DNA from: Phyllobacterium sp. 21LDTY02-6
GTDB lineage: Bacteria > Pseudomonadota > Alphaproteobacteria > Rhizobiales > Rhizobiaceae
Direction: 5' to 3'
NCBI RefSeq assembly: GCF_023554255.2
Contig: NZ_JAMJWD020000007.1
Location: forward strand, 281,973-345,972
DNA length: 64,000 bases
Below are positions 61,375 to 64,000 of the stretch, in pieces. Each line of letters opens with the position of its first letter. The stretch's first letter is position 1. The notes beneath the pieces were generated by a model that was not told the origin of the DNA, ran no database searches, and worked only from the letters and a program-made list of their open reading frames with translations. A program made the translations under genes and the position numbers.

Positions 61375-62001
61375 CTATTTGATCGACGCCAGCGCCTCCT
61401 TGAGATCGGCGAGAGGCAGCTGAAGATTGACGTTCTCCGCAGCCAATGGATAGGAGATGCGCGCCGCACCGCCCTTGCCGATCTCCTCGCGCAGTACCGG
61501 CCCGACCGGCAGATAGGCAAGGCAGATCGCCTCTGTGCAACCTTGCACCGCCACCATCACCTTTTCCCGGCGCGACGGGAACCCCACCGCGATCTCGCTG
61601 CCCGCACCGACGCCAACCGGCACGCGCATGATCATCATCGGCCGGCCCTTGTCATTCGCGGCCAGCGACCAGCTGAAGACCACCTCGTCCGCCGCACCGA
61701 TGATGGTCTGCGTGACATTGCAGACCTTCTTCATCGCCTTCAGGTCCTCGTCGCAGATCAGGTCCCAATTGCCGAAAGGCTGGATGATGCGGCGGTATGT
61801 GCCGGGCACCGCCCCCTCCGGCAGGGCGACATCCGATGGCTTGAGCCTGTAATGCGGCGCCGTGCCTGGCTCTTCGGCGCCGGCTGGCGGGCTGACAAGC
61901 AGGGCCAGGGCAAACAGGGCCAGGGCAAGCAGCGTCTGAGCAAGCAAGGCCGGGGCAAGCAGGGTCGGGGCAAGCGGCAATATCGGTGCAAACCTCGCCA
62001 T
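61375..62001 (-). CDS. Invasion-associated locus B (IalB) family protein
   Basis: 208-residue secreted protein. A long signal region (residues 1-43) is followed by the IalB domain: FGNWDLICDEDLKAMKKVCNVTQTI, typical of the family (F-x-x-W-x-x-x-C...C), then VVFSWSLAANDKGRPMMIMRVPVG and GCTEAICLAYLPVG with two more Cys. IalB proteins are periplasmic or surface associated and contribute to host-cell entry in Bartonella; in other bacteria the role is unknown. AAGGATAAG directly precedes the ATG. The hydrophobic core consists of repeated LA/LL units encoded by a tandem DNA repeat. Confidence 0.8.
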   Translation of the reverse strand: MARFAPILPLAPTLLAPALLAQTLLALALFALALLVSPPAGAEEPGTAPHYRLKPSDVALPEGAVPGTYRRIIQPFGNWDLICDEDLKAMKKVCNVTQTIIGAADEVVFSWSLAANDKGRPMMIMRVPVGVGAGSEIAVGFPSRREKVMVAVQGCTEAICLAYLPVGPVLREEIGKGGAARISYPLAAENVNLQLPLADLKEALASIK

Positions 62002-62140
62002 CTTATCCTTCTCCCATAAGCACACGCCCCAATCGGGCGCGCCGCCCAGGTTTCGCGTCAAGCGCTCATGCTGAGCGTGACGTCTCCCTTGAGACGTGAC
62101 GCCCCTTTTAGCACGAAGCCCCCGACTGAGCATGACGCCC

Positions 62141-64000
62141 CTAATTGAGCGTGATACTCAGGCCGGCGCCGACGCCGACCTGGCCGCCGCTGGTGACGCC
62201 GGTGATATTGGCGCGCACCTTGCCAGTCTCGCTCGTATAGCCCGCACCAAAGGCAAAGGCGCTCGCGTCCCGCCATGCGCCGCCGCCCACGGCAACGCTG
62301 ACCTTGCCCGGCGTGCCGTCGAAGCGCAAGGAAGATGCGGCAAGGCCGATGGCCGCCGCCTGGCGTGCTTCCTTGCGTACCGAGGCAATGTCGGAATTCA
62401 ACTGCTTGAAACCCTCGCGCAGCTCGGTAACGTCGGAATTCAACTGCTTGAATCCCTTGGTCATCGTGCTGCCGATCTCGTCGATCCGGCCGTTGGCCAT
62501 GTCGATGGCATCATCCGTATAGGCATTCGCCTTGCTGAGCGTGCTGCTGCCGACCTCGTTCATCCGGCTGTTGGCCGTGTCCATGGCATCATCCGTATAG
62601 GTCTTCGCCGTGCTGAGCGTGGCGCTGCCGATCTCGTTCATCCGGCTGTGAGCCGTGTCCACGGCAACATCCGTATAGGCCTTCGCGTTTTTGACCGCGT
62701 TGTTGCCGACCTTGTCCATGCTGTTCGTCAGCTCCGTCAGCTTCTCGGCCGGTTCAGCCACGGCATCGACCCTGGCTTTGAGCCCCTTCAACTGCCTCAC
62801 ATTGACGCCATCCGTATCCGCTACGCCATCGCCGAGGTTGGCGATGACGACAGGCGCGTTCGGATCGCCGCCCGCCAGCTGGACCTTGTTGGTCTTCTTG
62901 CCCTCGATAGCCTCATAGCTCACGCTGCGCTGCTCGAGATCGTCCACCTTCTTCGCCGTCTCCGGGCTGAGACCGGTGCCGACCTGACTGGCGAGCCTCT
63001 CGACCTTGTCGTCCACGGTCTTGAGCTGGCCGCCGGTGACGACATCCGAGGAACCCGTCACGACCCGCCCGTCACCCACATTGATGATCGGCTTCAGCCG
63101 GGCGCTCGGCGCGGCCTCGACCGGTGGTGTCGCCGCCGGATCCGCTCCCGCGAGCCCCGCTGGCAGCGCAATGCTTTCGGATGGAACCAGCGACGCCGTT
63201 TCGGGCCCCATTGCTTCCGGCACCATGTCTGCGGACGCCGGCGCGACTCCCCGGACCTGGGGTTCCGCCACAAGAATCCGTGCTGCCTTCGCCTGCCCTG
63301 CCATCGCCTGGGCCCTCGCCTGATCTTCCGCTACAGCCGGGCCGGCGGCATCATAGGCCTTGCGCTGCTGGTTCAACTGCAGGCTGCGTTGCCCCAAAAC
63401 GCCGACCTTCGATGCCAAGTCGCCGAAACGCTTGTCGAAGGCGGTGTCGTTCCGGCTCAACTGGTCAAGCGCATCACCGACATTGCCGTAACGGTGCGAC
63501 GAGCCGCCGCCCTGGCCGGTGTAGTCGGCAATATCGAAACCGGGCGAAGACACTATTCCATTGACGGTCAAGGCACCGCCGCCGATCGCATCCGCCACGG
63601 AATTAAACGATTTATGCAGCTGCCGACCATTGATGGCCTCCAGCGATGCCGCATTGATCGCGCCATCGGCGACATTGTCGAGCTTCGTCCCTATTATCGT
63701 AATGCCTTCCGCCGAATTGGCCTCCAGCTTCAGCGTCGCGGTTTCAATCTCGCCCTCATCCAGAATTCCGTCGTTGTTCTTGTCGTTCCAGTGATATTTG
63801 AGGCTCCGCCTGTCGAGTTCGTGCAGTTGCCTGCCATTGACCGCATCGGTCGATGCCTTGCTGACGTCGCCCTCGGCGACGCCGGAGACGGTGCGCGCCA
63901 CCTTCTCCACGGCCGGATTGCCGTTGGCATCAAGGGCCGGATTGCCGTCCGCATCCATCTTGGCGACCTCGCGGGCCATGTCGATCGTTGTCGCCTTCAT
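62141..64000 (-). CDS. Trimeric autotransporter adhesin (YadA/BmaC/BtaE-like), C-terminal part
   Basis: At least 619 residues, N-terminus outside the window. The ATG at base 64000 is probably internal. Neck-type motifs recur (STDAVNGRQLHEL, SLEAINGRQLHKS, DGVNVRQLKGL). A stalk follows with repeats AKAYTDVAVDTAHSRMNEIG, AKTYTDDAMDTANSRMNEVG and ANAYTDDAIDMANGRIDEIG, then EGFKQLNSDIASVRKEARQ and the YadA anchor (AAIGLAASSLRFDGTPGKVSVAVGGGAW, ending GLSITLN). Also seen are a Pro/Ala-rich insert near the middle and an EF-hand-like loop DKNNDGILDEGE. A surface adhesin for host or matrix. Confidence 0.92.
   Translation of the reverse strand: MKATTIDMAREVAKMDADGNPALDANGNPAVEKVARTVSGVAEGDVSKASTDAVNGRQLHELDRRSLKYHWNDKNNDGILDEGEIETATLKLEANSAEGITIIGTKLDNVADGAINAASLEAINGRQLHKSFNSVADAIGGGALTVNGIVSSPGFDIADYTGQGGGSSHRYGNVGDALDQLSRNDTAFDKRFGDLASKVGVLGQRSLQLNQQRKAYDAAGPAVAEDQARAQAMAGQAKAARILVAEPQVRGVAPASADMVPEAMGPETASLVPSESIALPAGLAGADPAATPPVEAAPSARLKPIINVGDGRVVTGSSDVVTGGQLKTVDDKVERLASQVGTGLSPETAKKVDDLEQRSVSYEAIEGKKTNKVQLAGGDPNAPVVIANLGDGVADTDGVNVRQLKGLKARVDAVAEPAEKLTELTNSMDKVGNNAVKNAKAYTDVAVDTAHSRMNEIGSATLSTAKTYTDDAMDTANSRMNEVGSSTLSKANAYTDDAIDMANGRIDEIGSTMTKGFKQLNSDVTELREGFKQLNSDIASVRKEARQAAAIGLAASSLRFDGTPGKVSVAVGGGAWRDASAFAFGAGYTSETGKVRANITGVTSGGQVGVGAGLSITLN

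Overview
The window is a GC-rich stretch of an alphaproteobacterial chromosome. Gene content and order point to the Brucellaceae (Brucella/Ochrobactrum and close relatives, order Hyphomicrobiales). The main markers are rsh-rpoZ and smpB-dapA-slt, a divergent pair of near-twin Omp2-type porins, a TetR/MFP/RND efflux locus matching Brucella bepR-bepD-bepE, and the pepN-pleC-glnE-kinase-regulator-degP block known from Rhizobiales. This assignment rests on recognised protein families and synteny; no database search was run.

Layout. 1-5.4 kb holds housekeeping genes: the 5' part of the (p)ppGpp synthetase/hydrolase, RNA polymerase omega, an NYN-domain protein, a family-5 type uracil-DNA glycosylase, smpB and dapA. 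5.6-10.1 kb is envelope-related: a soluble lytic transglycosylase, an alpha/beta hydrolase, and a convergent three-gene operon (BON-domain membrane protein, 32-residue membrane miniprotein, membrane-anchored helix-hairpin-helix protein). 10.2-13.2 kb is the porin locus with an SMR transporter between the two porins. 13.4-15.5 kb is a small accessory patch: an intact tyrosine recombinase, a Doc-type toxin-antitoxin pair and tRNA-Ser(GCU). 15.8-24.5 kb carries small envelope proteins and the bepRDE locus. 24.7-28.2 kb has an aminotransferase, a DUF423 protein and a long repeat-rich gap. 28.3-34 kb is a leucine/isovalerate catabolic operon (TetR regulator, isovaleryl-CoA dehydrogenase, both methylcrotonyl-CoA carboxylase subunits). 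34-38.5 kb is gene-poor, full of a ~100-bp palindromic element, with a few small proteins and a GST. 38.9-48.7 kb is mixed metabolism and transport: AMP nucleosidase, VOC protein with MarR regulator, an endonuclease/exonuclease/phosphatase protein, ETF-ubiquinone oxidoreductase, an uracil-DNA glycosylase lacking half the expected cluster cysteines, and MFS and DMT transporters. 48.8-60.9 kb is pepN, pleC and the operon degP/response regulator/kinase/glnE. 61-64 kb ends in an IalB-like secreted protein and the C-terminal part of a trimeric autotransporter adhesin.

How the genes work together. The dominant theme is the envelope: porins, efflux, peptidoglycan hydrolysis, periplasmic protease with a two-component system, surface adhesin and many small exported proteins. 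Isovaleryl-CoA dehydrogenase passes electrons to ETF and then to the ETF-ubiquinone oxidoreductase encoded 13 kb away. The most interesting items are a Shine-Dalgarno-sequestering hairpin in front of only one of the two porins, a perfect terminator-like hairpin between bepD and bepE, an uncharacterised 56-residue putative antitoxin with an operator inside its promoter, two regulators that look leaderless with the operator in the promoter spacer, the BON/miniprotein/HhH operon, and an EF-hand-like loop in the adhesin.
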